Assembly (NCBI GenBank): GCA_026770585.1
Contig: MU646504.1
Span: 107,323 to 118,278 of the forward strand
Direction: 5' to 3'
DNA length: 10,956 nucleotides
Source of the DNA: Baffinella frigidus
Lineage: Eukaryota; Cryptophyceae; Cryptomonadales; Baffinellaceae
Position numbers and translations under genes: made by a program. Positions 1 through 6,630 of the stretch are shown here, in pieces. The notes under the pieces were generated by a model that ran no database searches, had not been told where the DNA came from, and was given only the letters and a program-made list of their open reading frames with translations. Numbering within the stretch: the stretch's first letter is position 1; each line of letters opens with the position of its first letter.

Positions 1-50
1 ACCCACCCACCCACCCACCCACCAAACAACCCACCCACCCACCAACCAAT
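1..50. repeat. CCCA tetranucleotide microsatellite
   Basis: The first 50 bases are CCCA units with a few CCAA variants. The tract begins at the window edge, so its full length is unknown. It contains no gene signal. Confidence 0.95.
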
Positions 51-53
51 GCA

Positions 54-426
54 AATTACTACACAAGTTAACGCGGAGAGTGCGGTGTGGGAGGGCAGGG
101 CCCACATATTGTAGCCCAACAAAAGGGCTCCAATTCCCAACACTTTTGGTATATTTCCCCCTTGAGAATCAACTTTACTCGTAGATAGTGTAGTACAACG
201 AAATATCGACGTATGCCCTGGCGTGGGCAGGCGCTGCTGGTGTGCGCGTGCTCCCGTGGTGGAGACCTTCTGCCTCTAACATATCCGGATGCCTCCGGCC
301 GGAATCCTGATCCATTCTCATGCCTCCTGGCTGAATCCAGGGCTGGATCCGGAACGTGAGAAGCAACGTCGGGGCTCGCAACCTGCGCAAGATGCTCCTG
401 GGCCAGGTCCGGCCCAGGCCCTGGTC
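54..426. other. Unique GC-rich stretch without recognisable gene
   Basis: I see no tandem repeat or convincing gene here. Reading frames of 70-140 codons are open on the minus strand, but they overlap each other in different frames, are rich in P, R, G and S, and contain no motif I recognise. I treat them as chance frames in GC-rich DNA. Confidence 0.5.
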
Positions 427-456
427 GATTTGATTTGATCTGATTTGATGTGATTT
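427..456. repeat. GATTT pentanucleotide tract, 6 units
   Basis: Six tandem pentamers: GATTT, GATTT, GATCT, GATTT, GATGT, GATTT. The same TTTGATTTG word recurs at about 910-917 and 1209-1216 inside the ~300-bp repeat copies, so this tract may be a relic of the same sequence family. Confidence 0.85.
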
Positions 457-494
457 GCTCCCACGCCAGATTTGTGAGAGGGGTCGCCAAAAGG

Positions 495-524
495 CAATTC
501 CCTGGAAGGACTCAGAGGGAATTG
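495..524. repeat. Short inverted repeat, 9-bp arms
   Basis: CAATTCCCT at 495-503 is perfectly complementary to AGGGAATTG at 516-524, with a 12-nt loop. There is no U-run after it. Function unknown. Confidence 0.6.
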
Positions 525-834
525 TTTACTTTTGAGATAGAGCGGCTCCCAAAAGTGCTCTCGGAAAGAGCCGAACCCCCACGAGCAAACTGGCGTGGTC
601 TGCACGCAACGTCGCAGCCTGCGCTGCACTGCGCTGGACGGAGGTTGTAAGGTCGCGTCCAGGATTTGTACGGAGTTGGTCGCGTAACTCTACGATGTTC
701 CGTAGAGCTACGTGGCCAACTCCCTTGCGACCCTCTAAAAGAAGGTTTTATAAAAAGGCCAGTTGTAGCATCGATTGCTGCACGTCCGTGCTCACAATCG
801 TTTCTCTGACCCCTCTGGCCCCGCGCGAAACAGG

Positions 835-985
835 GTACGTGGCGCGGCTTTCTGGTGGATGTGTCGCCCCTCCGCGCCAGCAAGCAGCTGTGACGAGAGC
901 CTTCTGGTTTGTTTTGATTTGAAAATGTGGATGTGTGTGAATAAAACACGAACGGGAACTCCCGAATAATTCACTCGGAGCCAGA
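835..985. repeat. ~300-bp diverged repeat, copy A
   Basis: This copy holds, in order, GCTTTCTGGTGGA (847-859), a TCGCCCCTCCGC block, AGCAAGCAGCTGTGAC, TTTGATTTGAAAATGTGGA (about 912-930), and AATAAAAC followed by CGAACGGGAACTCCCGA. The same blocks recur 296 bp downstream in copy B and partly in copy C. Direct orientation and divergence suggest an old tandem duplication. No coding signal is shared between the copies. Confidence 0.75.
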
Positions 986-1104
986 ACTTTTCGCCTAAGT
1001 CAACTCCCCCTGAAAGCCAGCGCCTTAAGTCAAATGCCTGTTCCCAGAGCAGTTCCATCTAAACGAAATGGCAACTTACTGCCGAGGATCAGCTTTGTTG
1101 ACTT

Positions 1105-1290
1105 GCGATTGGGTTGCGCCTGAAAGGTGGTGGGCCAGAGAGGCTTTCTGATGGACGTTTCGCCCCTCCGCGGCAGCAAGCAGCTGTGACAAGTGCCTTG
1201 TGATTTGCTTTGATTTGAAAATGTGGAGCACTGTGTATGTTTGCAACTGTGTATGTTTTTTTTCAACTAGCACCACTCGGGAACCCAGTT
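1105..1290. repeat. ~300-bp diverged repeat, copy B
   Basis: GCTTTCTGATGGA (1143-1155), the CGCCCCTCCGC block, AGCAAGCAGCTGTGAC and TTTGATTTGAAAATGTGGA match copy A at a period of 296 bp. Its upstream part (GCGCCTGAAAGGTGG..CCAGAGAGG, about 1116-1143) is missing or diverged in copy A but kept in copy C. The end carries a T8 run and CACTCGGGAACCC, equivalent to the end of copy A. Confidence 0.75.
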
Positions 1291-1395
1291 TTTCCTGGGA
1301 AATGTTGATATTTTTTTCGACCCGAAAATTCGCCAGCTCCATTCTCTGGGGGGTAAGCGATGTAGGGCTATTTTTCCCCCGCTGTATTAAGGTCT

Positions 1396-1449
1396 GTAGA
1401 AAACGGGTGTGGTGTGCGGACGTTACACCCGTTTTCTGCGGACGTTACA
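1396..1449. repeat. 15-bp-stem hairpin interleaved with a 12-bp direct repeat
   Basis: Arm 1396-1410 (GTAGAAAACGGGTGT) pairs with arm 1425-1439 (ACACCCGTTTTCTGC) with a single G-T wobble and a 14-nt loop. The 12-mer GCGGACGTTACA occurs in the loop/right arm (1416-1427) and again just past the stem (1438-1449). The hairpin lies in the stretch that separates repeat copies B and C, so it may mark an insertion that enlarged the B-C spacing. Function unknown. Confidence 0.75.
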
Positions 1450-1519
1450 TAATTAATGTCCACATCTCAGTTTACGGTATGTGACCTTCTATTGTGTGAC
1501 CTCAACTTCGAGTAACGAC

Positions 1520-1615
1520 TGTAAATAAAACCCAAACGGGAAAACCCGAGCAACTGTGCTGCGCCTAGAAGGTGGTTTGGACCAGAGAGGCGCTGCTGAT
1601 GGATAATCCAGAGGC
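1520..1615. repeat. ~300-bp diverged repeat, copy C (partial)
   Basis: AATAAAACCCAAACGGGAAAACCCGAG matches the end of copy A in pattern. The GCGCCTAGAAGGTGG..CCAGAGAGG..GCTGATGGA block (about 1561-1603) then matches the beginning of copy B. The order end-of-unit then start-of-unit fits a tandem array. The copy fades out after about 1615. Confidence 0.6.
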
Positions 1616-1784
1616 ACTGTATCACCTTTGCACCAGCAGAGACACACGGAGACACACCGAGCACACATCGGTAGAGCGTTGTGCAGAAAAGTTGCCCGCA
1701 ACAATAATGCAACACCGGTAAAAGTTGATAATTTTCACCAGCACCGTCAACGTTCACCATTTTTTAATTATTTCCGTGACCAAC
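1616..1784. other. Unannotated stretch between repeats
   Basis: It contains GACACACGGAGACACACCGAG, a short local duplication, and an AT-richer patch near 1760-1772. I see no gene, RNA or larger repeat. Confidence 0.4.
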
Positions 1785-1985
1785 TTCTCTGCACACCGCT
1801 CTACAGGGGTACCTCGCTCATAAGAAACCGCCCCCCCCTAGGACCCTACATGGGCACCTCGCACATAAGAAACCAACCCCCCCTAGGACCCTACAGTAGG
1901 ACCATGCCCAGGGCCCTATGGTTGTCCTAGGGGGGGGGGGGGGGTTCTTATGAGCGAGGTACCCCTGTACAGATTCATGGCCGAT
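1785..1985. mobile_element. Foldback (MITE-like) element with C/G-tract-bearing terminal inverted repeats
   Basis: The left arm, from TACAGGGGTACCTCGCTC at 1802 to about 1829, is complementary to 1943-1969 with one indel. Inside each arm a C or G run (8-15 nt; G15 at 1930-1944) is followed by CTAGGAC. The left half carries an exact-period 45-bp tandem duplication (1807-1851 and 1852-1896). The centre, about 1898-1928, is also roughly self-complementary. There is no transposase frame, so if mobile it is non-autonomous. The 14-mer TTCTCTGCACACCG precedes it (1785-1798) and also precedes the next copy (2010-2023). One frame reads RGTSLIRN; I treat this as repeat translation, not a gene. Confidence 0.75.
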
Positions 1986-1994
1986 GGCCATGAA
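1974..1994. repeat. Palindrome TTCATGGCC-GAT-GGCCATGAA
   Basis: A perfect 9-bp inverted repeat with a 3-nt centre, at the right flank of the foldback element. The left 12 bases belong to a 37-bp block repeated at 2072-2108, so the palindrome is specific to the first copy. Confidence 0.7.
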
Positions 1995-2009
1995 CTTGTT
2001 CTCTGCAAG

Positions 2010-2108
2010 TTCTCTGCACACCGATCCCTAGGCATAGGGCTACTGTAGGTTCCTAGGGGGGGGCGGTTTCATATGAGCGAGGTACCCCTGTACAGATTCA
2101 TGGCCGAT
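2010..2108. mobile_element. Partial second copy of the foldback element
   Basis: It starts with the 14-mer found upstream of the first copy, lacks the left terminal repeat, and keeps a CTAGG-G8 tract (2056-2063) and the right terminal repeat. Positions 2072-2108 are identical to 1949-1985 over 37 bp. The identical 16 bases beyond the apparent terminus (CAGATTCATGGCCGAT) show that the repeat unit is longer than the inverted repeat itself, or that both copies arose by segmental duplication. Confidence 0.7.
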
Positions 2109-2189
2109 CTCAGTGCGCCGCACCCTGCGAGAACCCCCAGAGGCCAGAAGCCCCTTTCGCGAAGGACTGTAAGGGGTCGAGGTTGGCCA

Positions 2190-2640
2190 CGTTGGAGACG
2201 CTTTGTGTGAGCGACTGGAGCGGATCGAATGGGATCGCCCATCTGCCAACCAAGACGAGTGGGGGAGTTTGTGTCAGGGTACGTGGTTTTGTCAGCGTAC
2301 GTGCAGTGCACGTGCAGCCCCGACCCTATCCCGAACGGGATAGCCCATCTACCAAGCAGCAAGAGCGGGAGATGGTGTGTCAGCTCACGAGCAACCCCGA
2401 CAGCTGACGCACCTCTGCAGACCAGCGACTGGATAGTCGCTGGGGCAGCCCCAACAAACGGGAGATTTTGTCAGCGTACGTGGTTTTGTCAAAGCACGTG
2501 CAGCGCACGAGCAACCGCAACCCCCCAGGCGCACCTCTGCAGACCAGCGTGCACGAGAACAACCCGAACCCCAACTCCAACCCCACACCCAACCCCAACC
2601 CCCCAGGCGTACCTGAGTAGACCAGCGTGCGCGAAACAAA
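2190..2640. repeat. Degenerate complex tandem duplications
   Basis: Several overlapping direct repeats occur. GGGAT.GCCCATCT.CCAA recurs at about 2231 and 2337 (period 106). GTCAG.GTACGTGGTTTTGTCA recurs at 2274 and 2470 (period 196). GCACCTCTGCAGACCAGCG is at 2409-2427 and 2531-2549 (period 122), with a diverged third copy at 2609-2627. CTATCCCG-AA-CGGGATAG at 2326-2343 is a perfect 8-bp hairpin. A 178-codon plus-strand frame crosses the array, but it only reflects the repeats. Confidence 0.7.
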
Positions 2641-2990
2641 CCCATTTCTGTGTGCGACACTCCCTCCGTATTGAGGTGGTACAGAGCGAGTGTCTTCCTC
2701 GGTTCAAATGCAGATTCCTGGCGTGCAAAGATGGTGGCCACGTACCAGGGCTGCTCAAAAAGTAAGGATACACACCTCCCCTAGGATGGTCCTATGCTCC
2801 TAGGTCTAGCCCCACCGGAGGACCCTAGAGAGATGCGTGTCCATCTCCGCAAGTAACCCCTCCACGCCAGAGGGCTCGAGGGAAACCGACGCCTTATCCA
2901 TGCTAGATCTGGCGTCGTTGGCTTAAGCATTCTGGGGATTTCCCCTGAAAGATGTCAAAAGTGGATGTGTCGAGCCATCTGGCGTGGCTG
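2641..2990. other. Unique stretch, no gene seen
   Basis: Apart from CCTAGGATGGTCC/CTCCTAGG words near 2777-2801, reminiscent of the foldback's inner CTAGGACC, I find no repeat, gene or RNA. Short CTGGCGTGG-like words recur but are too short to interpret. Confidence 0.4.
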
Positions 2991-3129
2991 CCACTTAGCA
3001 GCGGCCGAGTTCCTTCCCCCCCGGATATCCGGGGGAAATTCGGTTAGAATTCCAGGGTAATGGATAAGATGCTAGTACAAATCGTTTAGATGGACTGTAT
3101 CCGTGAAGCCCCAGGTGGCTGGTAAGTGG
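2991..3129. mobile_element. MITE-like element, copy 1 (terminal repeat CCACTTAGCAGC)
   Basis: The 139-bp unit begins CCACTTAGCAGC and ends GCTGGTAAGTGG, the reverse complement with one mismatch. The interior shares long blocks with 5738-5873, including GGCCGAGTTCC-like sequence, a C/G-rich GGATATCCGGGG, and TAGATGGACTGTATCCGTGA. Size, terminal inverted repeats and absence of a coding frame fit a non-autonomous DNA transposon. I cannot identify a clear target-site duplication. Confidence 0.75.
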
Positions 3130-3189
3130 GTACCTGGGGGCAGCTGCAGCCGCAATACCCTCGGCCTTGCCTCTCGCAGACAGGATCGA

Positions 3190-3500
3190 CACAGCCTGCC
3201 GCCGAGGGTGAATTGAGACTAACAGAAAACGAACGTGCGCGCAGATTCGCACGTCTTGTGTGAACCGCCTGCCACCGACCACCAGTTGAAACTAACATAA
3301 CATGAACGATGGCGCAGATTCGCACGTCTTGTGTGGTGTAATAACCGCCTGCCGCCGAGCGTGAGTTGAGGCTAACATAACACGGGAGTTGAAACTAACA
3401 GAACACGTGAGTTGAGACCAAAAGAACACGTGAGTTGAGACTAACAGAACACGTGAGTTGAGACTAACAGAAAATGAACGTGAGCTTGTGTGGTGCAGTA
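3190..3500. repeat. Higher-order repeat (~75-80 bp units) containing a 23-mer expansion
   Basis: Units begin CCTGCC(G/A)CCGA near 3196, 3268 and 3349. They continue with (G)AGTTGA.ACTAACA, and the first two then read GCAGATTCGCACGTCTTGTGTG. In the third unit the inner segment is amplified into the 23-mer array annotated separately, and a TTGTGTGGTG tail closes it near 3485-3494. This is a clear case of a subrepeat expanding inside a larger repeat. Confidence 0.8.
3363..3477. repeat. 23-bp minisatellite, 5 units
   Basis: Units start at 3363, 3386, 3409, 3432 and 3455. The consensus is GAGTTGAGACTAACAGAAC followed by ACGT. The middle junctions create CACGTG E-box/G-box hexamers. Units differ by 1-4 substitutions. 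There are no spacers between units, so this is not a CRISPR array. Confidence 0.9.
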
Positions 3501-3544
3501 ACTTGCAGGATGCTCATTTCCCTCACCAAGAAACGCTCATTTCC

Positions 3545-3705
3545 CTCCGCACGATATTCAATCGCGTTGCTTCTTCCCAGAGTCAAGAAAGAAGATCAAG
3601 TCAAACGTTCGATAACCTTGGGGAGAAAAGTTCGGTTCCCCCAAGAAAGAAAGGCAATCGCATTGCTTCCCCCCTGCCACTTTCAAGAACGAAGATCGAG
3701 TAAAG
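3545..3705. repeat. Imperfect ~96-bp tandem duplication
   Basis: CAATCGCGTTGCTTC near 3559 and CAATCGCATTGCTTC near 3656 are each followed by CAAGAA.GAAGATC.AGT and a CCCCCAAGAAAG-like or GGGGGACG-like end. A smaller duplication (CTCATTTCCCTC, about 3511 and 3536) lies just upstream. Confidence 0.65.
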
Positions 3706-3772
3706 AGAGAGATGATTTTGGGGGACGCACCAGAGGAGGTTTGCCCGCAGTCGCCTCACCACCTGCAACACG

Positions 3773-3902
3773 CATTTTCAGTCAACACCCTTCACTCTCA
3801 TTTTCAATCACCACCGTATCCTCGCATTGTCAGTCAATGCCGTTCACTCTCATTCTCAGCCAACGCCGTTCACGCTTATTGTCAGTCAACACCCTTGACG
3901 CT
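3773..3902. repeat. 26-bp minisatellite, 5 exact-length units
   Basis: Five consecutive 26-mers start at 3773, 3799, 3825, 3851 and 3877, with consensus CATTCTCAGTCAACGCCGTT then CACTCT. Unit length never varies although bases do, so point divergence has dominated over slippage. 26 is not a multiple of 3, so the array does not encode a uniform peptide repeat. Confidence 0.9.
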
Positions 3903-4103
3903 GAACCCAGTTGACTTTCGATGGGATGTAAGCGATTCGTGAATCCGGGACGTATGGGATCCCTGAAACCAACTACAAGAGGGTAACCACGCACCCAGAA
4001 TAAAAGTCTAGTGTACCGTTTTGTATGGGAGATGGTCACGTGGCTAAACGCAAACCGTGTATCGAGTCTTTCTATCCGACCAATCACATAAAAATTACTG
4101 CAT
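3903..4103. other. Unique stretch, no gene seen
   Basis: No tandem repeat or gene signal is visible. The word AATAAAAGTCTA (about 4000) recurs near 6289, and AATAAA could be a polyadenylation signal, but no transcript can be placed. Confidence 0.4.
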
Positions 4104-4127
4104 AATTTAAATCCCGGGGTTTAAATT
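4104..4127. repeat. 24-bp near-perfect palindrome
   Basis: AATTTAAA-TCCCGGGG-TTTAAATT is self-complementary except for one T-G pair next to the centre. An AT-rich outer shell surrounds a GC core. It could be a dimeric protein site or a chance cruciform. Confidence 0.75.
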
Positions 4128-4378
4128 GAGGAATGGAACAGCCTCGTGTAGAACGGCCTCTGTCTTGTCTTCAGGCACAACTTGCGGTGTCGGGTGATCA
4201 AGGGCGTTTCGGTTTCGGGGGAAGTACCGTGCCGAGCGCTGAGGAGGTCAGTCGCCAGCAGCTGCTGCCCCCTCTCGCTGACCAACATCGCCTGCGTGTG
4301 CATCGAATCGTTAATTCATTAGCAAGGGTGCTCGCCCCCCCCCTAACAATCGCTTCATGTCAGCCCTCTCGGACCGCC
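4128..4378. other. Unique stretch, no gene seen
   Basis: It contains a C9 run (4335-4343) and otherwise ordinary sequence. The short frames on each strand show no motif. Confidence 0.4.
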
Positions 4379-4436
4379 GAGTGGAGTCGAGAGTGCAGCC
4401 GAGAGTGCACTCCACAGCCGGGAGTGCACTCCACTC
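4379..4436. repeat. Nested palindromes built on GAGTGCACTC
   Basis: The outer arms GAGTGGAGT (4379-4387) and ACTCCACTC (4428-4436) are complementary. Inside, GAGTGCACTCCAC occurs twice (4403-4415, 4422-4434), and its first ten bases are a perfect palindrome. The block is a small cluster of ApaLI-type GTGCAC centres. Confidence 0.7.
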
Positions 4437-4487
4437 ACGAGTCACGCATCTCCCAGGGGAGGAAACCCAACGGCGTCCCGTGCTAGA

Positions 4488-4845
4488 GTGCAGGGCATCT
4501 TCGTGTGTGTCATAGCGTGGAGGGCATTCTCGAGAGCATCCAGGTGGGGGGGGGCATGCGCTAGAGGGTCGGGCGGGGGGGGCGTTACGGAACCGCCCGG
4601 GGAAGGGAGTGTGCAGGGCATTTTCGTGTGTCATGGCGTGGATGCATCGAGAGGGTCGGGTGGGGGTGGGGGGGTAGGGGGGCATTTTCGAGAGGGTCGG
4701 GGGGGGAGGGAGGGGGTTACGGAGCCGCCGAGGGACGGGTTTAGGGTTTAGGGTTTCGGGTTTAGGGTTTAGGGTTTAGGGTTTAGGGTTTAGGGTTTAG
4801 GGTGTAGGGTTTAGGGTTTAGGGGGGGGGGGCTACGGAGCCGCCG
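4488..4845. repeat. G-rich ~125-bp tandem repeat, interrupted by a telomeric array
   Basis: Unit 1 starts GTGCAGGGCATCTTCGTGTG at 4488 and unit 2 starts with nearly the same words at 4611 (period 123). Each unit carries GAGAGGGTCGG, long G runs, and a TACGGA.CCGCC block at 4586-4598 and 4718-4730. A third TACGGAGCCGCCG lies at 4833-4845, after the TTTAGGG array. The plus strand is rich in runs of 4-11 G, so G-quadruplexes are possible. Confidence 0.85.
4740..4823 (+). repeat. Interstitial telomeric repeat array (TTTAGGG)12
   Basis: Twelve contiguous heptamers: ten exact TTTAGGG, one TTTCGGG (4754-4760) and one TGTAGGG (4803-4809). The G-rich strand reads left to right, so a true chromosome end of this polarity would lie to the right, yet at least 6 kb of other sequence follows. 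The heptamer is the Arabidopsis-type telomere repeat, which limits the organism to TTTAGGG-bearing lineages. The array is followed directly by a G run and a further copy of the flanking G-rich repeat. Confidence 0.95.
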
Positions 4846-5586
4846 GGCGATGGGAGACGCTTTGCCAGGTGCGGTCCGTCTGCTCTCCCACCACCCACAA
4901 CCCCATCACATCACTCACACGATTTCACTTCAGTCACACGATATCACATCACTGGCAGCGTGCACCCCGTCTGCTCTCCCGCCACCCACAACCGCATCAC
5001 ATCACTGACATCGTGAACCCACCCCAAGCAGATATCACATCACTGGCAGCGTGCACCCAACCACTTCACATGACTGACTGACTGACTGACAGCGTGGACC
5101 TAACCCCATCACATCACATCACTGACTGACTGGACGCTTCGCTAGGTGCGATCCGTCCGCTCTCCCGCCACCCACAACCCCGATCAATTCAGTCACACGA
5201 TATCACATCACTGGCAGCGTGCACCCCGTCTGCTCTCCCGCCACACCCGCGCCCCATCACGTCACTGACTGAATGCCACCGTGCACCCAACCCCATCACA
5301 TGAGTCACGCCACACAACCACGATCACTTCAGTCACACAATACCACATCACTGGAAGCGTGCACCCGACCACATCACATGACTCGCAGTGTGCACCCAAC
5401 CGCATCAAATCACTGCCAGCGTGCTCCCGACCCCATCACATTACTCACAGCCACAGCGTGCACCGGACGATACCACAAGACTGACAGCGTGTAGAAGCCC
5501 ATCACATGACTCACTGACAGCGAGCACCAGACGACATCACATCACTGGCAGCGTGCAAAAGAAGCCCATCACATGACTCACAGCGT
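4846..5586. repeat. Subtelomere-like satellite with higher-order structure
   Basis: About a dozen diverged 30-45 bp units share ATCACATCACTGGCAGCGTG then CACCC. A longer block starting GACGCTT.GC.AGGTGCG, then CCGTC.GCTCTCCC.CCACCC, occurs at 4856 and 5133 (period 277), giving a two-level repeat. A TGAC microsatellite (about 5070-5090) has grown within one unit. Frames of 60-73 codons come from the repeats and have no gene-like content. Confidence 0.85.
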
Positions 5587-5624
5587 GCACCCAACCCCGA
5601 GGGAGGCACCCAACCCCGAGGGAG
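5587..5624. repeat. 19-bp perfect tandem duplication
   Basis: GCACCCAACCCCGAGGGAG is repeated back to back (5587-5605, 5606-5624) at the right edge of the satellite, where its last GTGCACCCAACCCC unit ends. The lack of differences suggests a recent event. Confidence 0.9.
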
Positions 5625-5642
5625 GAGGGAACAGGGAGGAGG

Positions 5643-5725
5643 GTCACTCCGGTCATCCTACACGGGTCTGAGGATACAGCCCCGTGTAGGATGACCGGAG
5701 TGACTTTACACACGGGGCTGTATCC
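5643..5725. repeat. Two overlapping, mutually exclusive long hairpins
   Basis: Stem 1: 5643-5666 is perfectly complementary to 5681-5704 (24 bp, 14-nt loop). Stem 2: 5672-5687 is perfectly complementary to 5710-5725 (16 bp). Because 5681-5687 takes part in both, the two cannot form fully at the same time. The structure ends 12 bp before the second MITE copy and may be part of a compound element. Arms this perfect imply recent origin or selection. Confidence 0.85.
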
Positions 5726-5737
5726 CCAGAGGGGAGG

Positions 5738-5873
5738 CCACTTAGCAGCAGCCGAGTTCCTCTCCCCCCGGATATTCGGGGAAAATGCGGTTAGAATCCA
5801 ATGCAAATGGATAAGATTCTCGTACAAGTTTAGATGGACTGTATCCGTGAACCCCCCGGTGGCTGCTAAGTGG
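5738..5873. mobile_element. MITE-like element, copy 2 (perfect terminal repeats)
   Basis: The 136-bp unit starts CCACTTAGCAGC and ends GCTGCTAAGTGG, an exact 12-bp terminal inverted repeat. It shares its architecture with 2991-3129, including GCCGAGTTCC, a CCCCCCGGATATTCGGGG self-complementary segment, and TAGATGGACTGTATCCGTGA. There is no transposase frame. The flanks (GAGG / ATGA) give no obvious target-site duplication. Confidence 0.8.
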
Positions 5874-6012
5874 ATGACGAAGGAGGGAGGCACCGTGGCT
5901 GCGGCGCGAGTCGGGAAAGTTGTTCTGCGCCGAAAGTGGAGTCGCTTGAGCCATTGCCTCGCCGGGAGCAGAGGCAGTCGTCGAGAACAGCGGCGCGTTC
6001 CGCACCTGGATC

Positions 6013-6165
6013 AATCTCAATCTCAATTCCATCAATCTCAATCTTCTTCTTCTTCTTCTTCTTCCATCAAACTGAATCTTGTTCTGCTTCGTATTCCATC
6101 AATCTCAATGTTGTTCTTCTTCTTCCATCAAACTGAATAACGACGGATCGCGTGTCCATCAAACT
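6013..6165. repeat. TTC microsatellite and CCATCAA-type minisatellite
   Basis: Eight or so TTC triplets (about 6042-6066) lie among repeated CCATCAATCTCAATC and TTCCATCAAACTGAATC words; a second, shorter TTC run is near 6115-6126. Both strands carry frames here only because the sequence is low complexity. Confidence 0.85.
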
Positions 6166-6385
6166 TAATCACACCGGATCAACCCACAGCGATACGGTTG
6201 GAAAACGACTTGAAGCCAGGACCAAATAACTCAGTAAGGGTCAACAGGGTGTCGGGAAGCTGGGCACGATCGTACATGACATAAGTTCAATAAAAGTCTA
6301 TTTTCACCTTGAGAGCTTCCTGTAGGCGTTCGCAAGTCGCGCGTAACTCTTCGATCGCTCGCCCTGCGCCATTCGAGCCACCCCA
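6166..6385. other. Unique stretch, no gene seen
   Basis: No repeat is visible. TTCAATAAAAGTCTATTTTC near 6286-6305 contains AATAAA and shares AATAAAAGTCTA with about 4000, but no gene ends here that I can identify. Confidence 0.4.
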
Positions 6386-6630
6386 CTCAGTCACTCACTC
6401 ACTCACTCACTCACTCACTCACGCACTGGCTCAGTCAGTCACTCAGTAACACAATCAGTCACTCACTCACTCACTCAGTCGCACAATCAGTCAGTCAGTC
6501 AGTCACTCACTCACTCACTCACTCACTCACTCACTCACTCATGCACACACTCACTCACACACTCAGTCAGTCAGTCAGTCAGTCAGTCAGTCACGCAGTC
6601 ACGTATTCACTGACTGTCGGACTCACTCAC
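6386..6630. repeat. ACTC/AGTC tetranucleotide microsatellite
   Basis: About 245 bp of CACT and CAGT tetramers, alternating in blocks, with scattered variants (CACG, CACA). The interleaving of the two tetramers suggests successive expansion of a point-mutated unit. It runs directly into the left arm of the 6631-6811 foldback. Confidence 0.95.

Noticed and set aside
68-490. 140-codon minus-strand frame
   Set aside because: Overlapping frames of similar length exist on the same strand, composition is P/R/G/S-rich, and no domain is recognisable.
1396-1449. Intrinsic terminator
   Set aside because: There is no T run after the stem and the window is eukaryotic.
2229-2765. 178-codon plus-strand frame with a PTPTP-rich stretch
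   Set aside because: It follows the degenerate tandem repeat and its C/A-rich segment; no start context, domain or unique core.
3363-3477. CRISPR-like array of 23-bp repeats
   Set aside because: Units are contiguous with no spacers, there are no cas genes, and the context is eukaryotic.
5691-6140. 149-codon plus-strand frame across the hairpin and MITE
   Set aside because: It is made of hairpin, MITE and TTC-repeat translation; similarity to the frame at 2995-3282 on the other strand is explained by the shared MITE.
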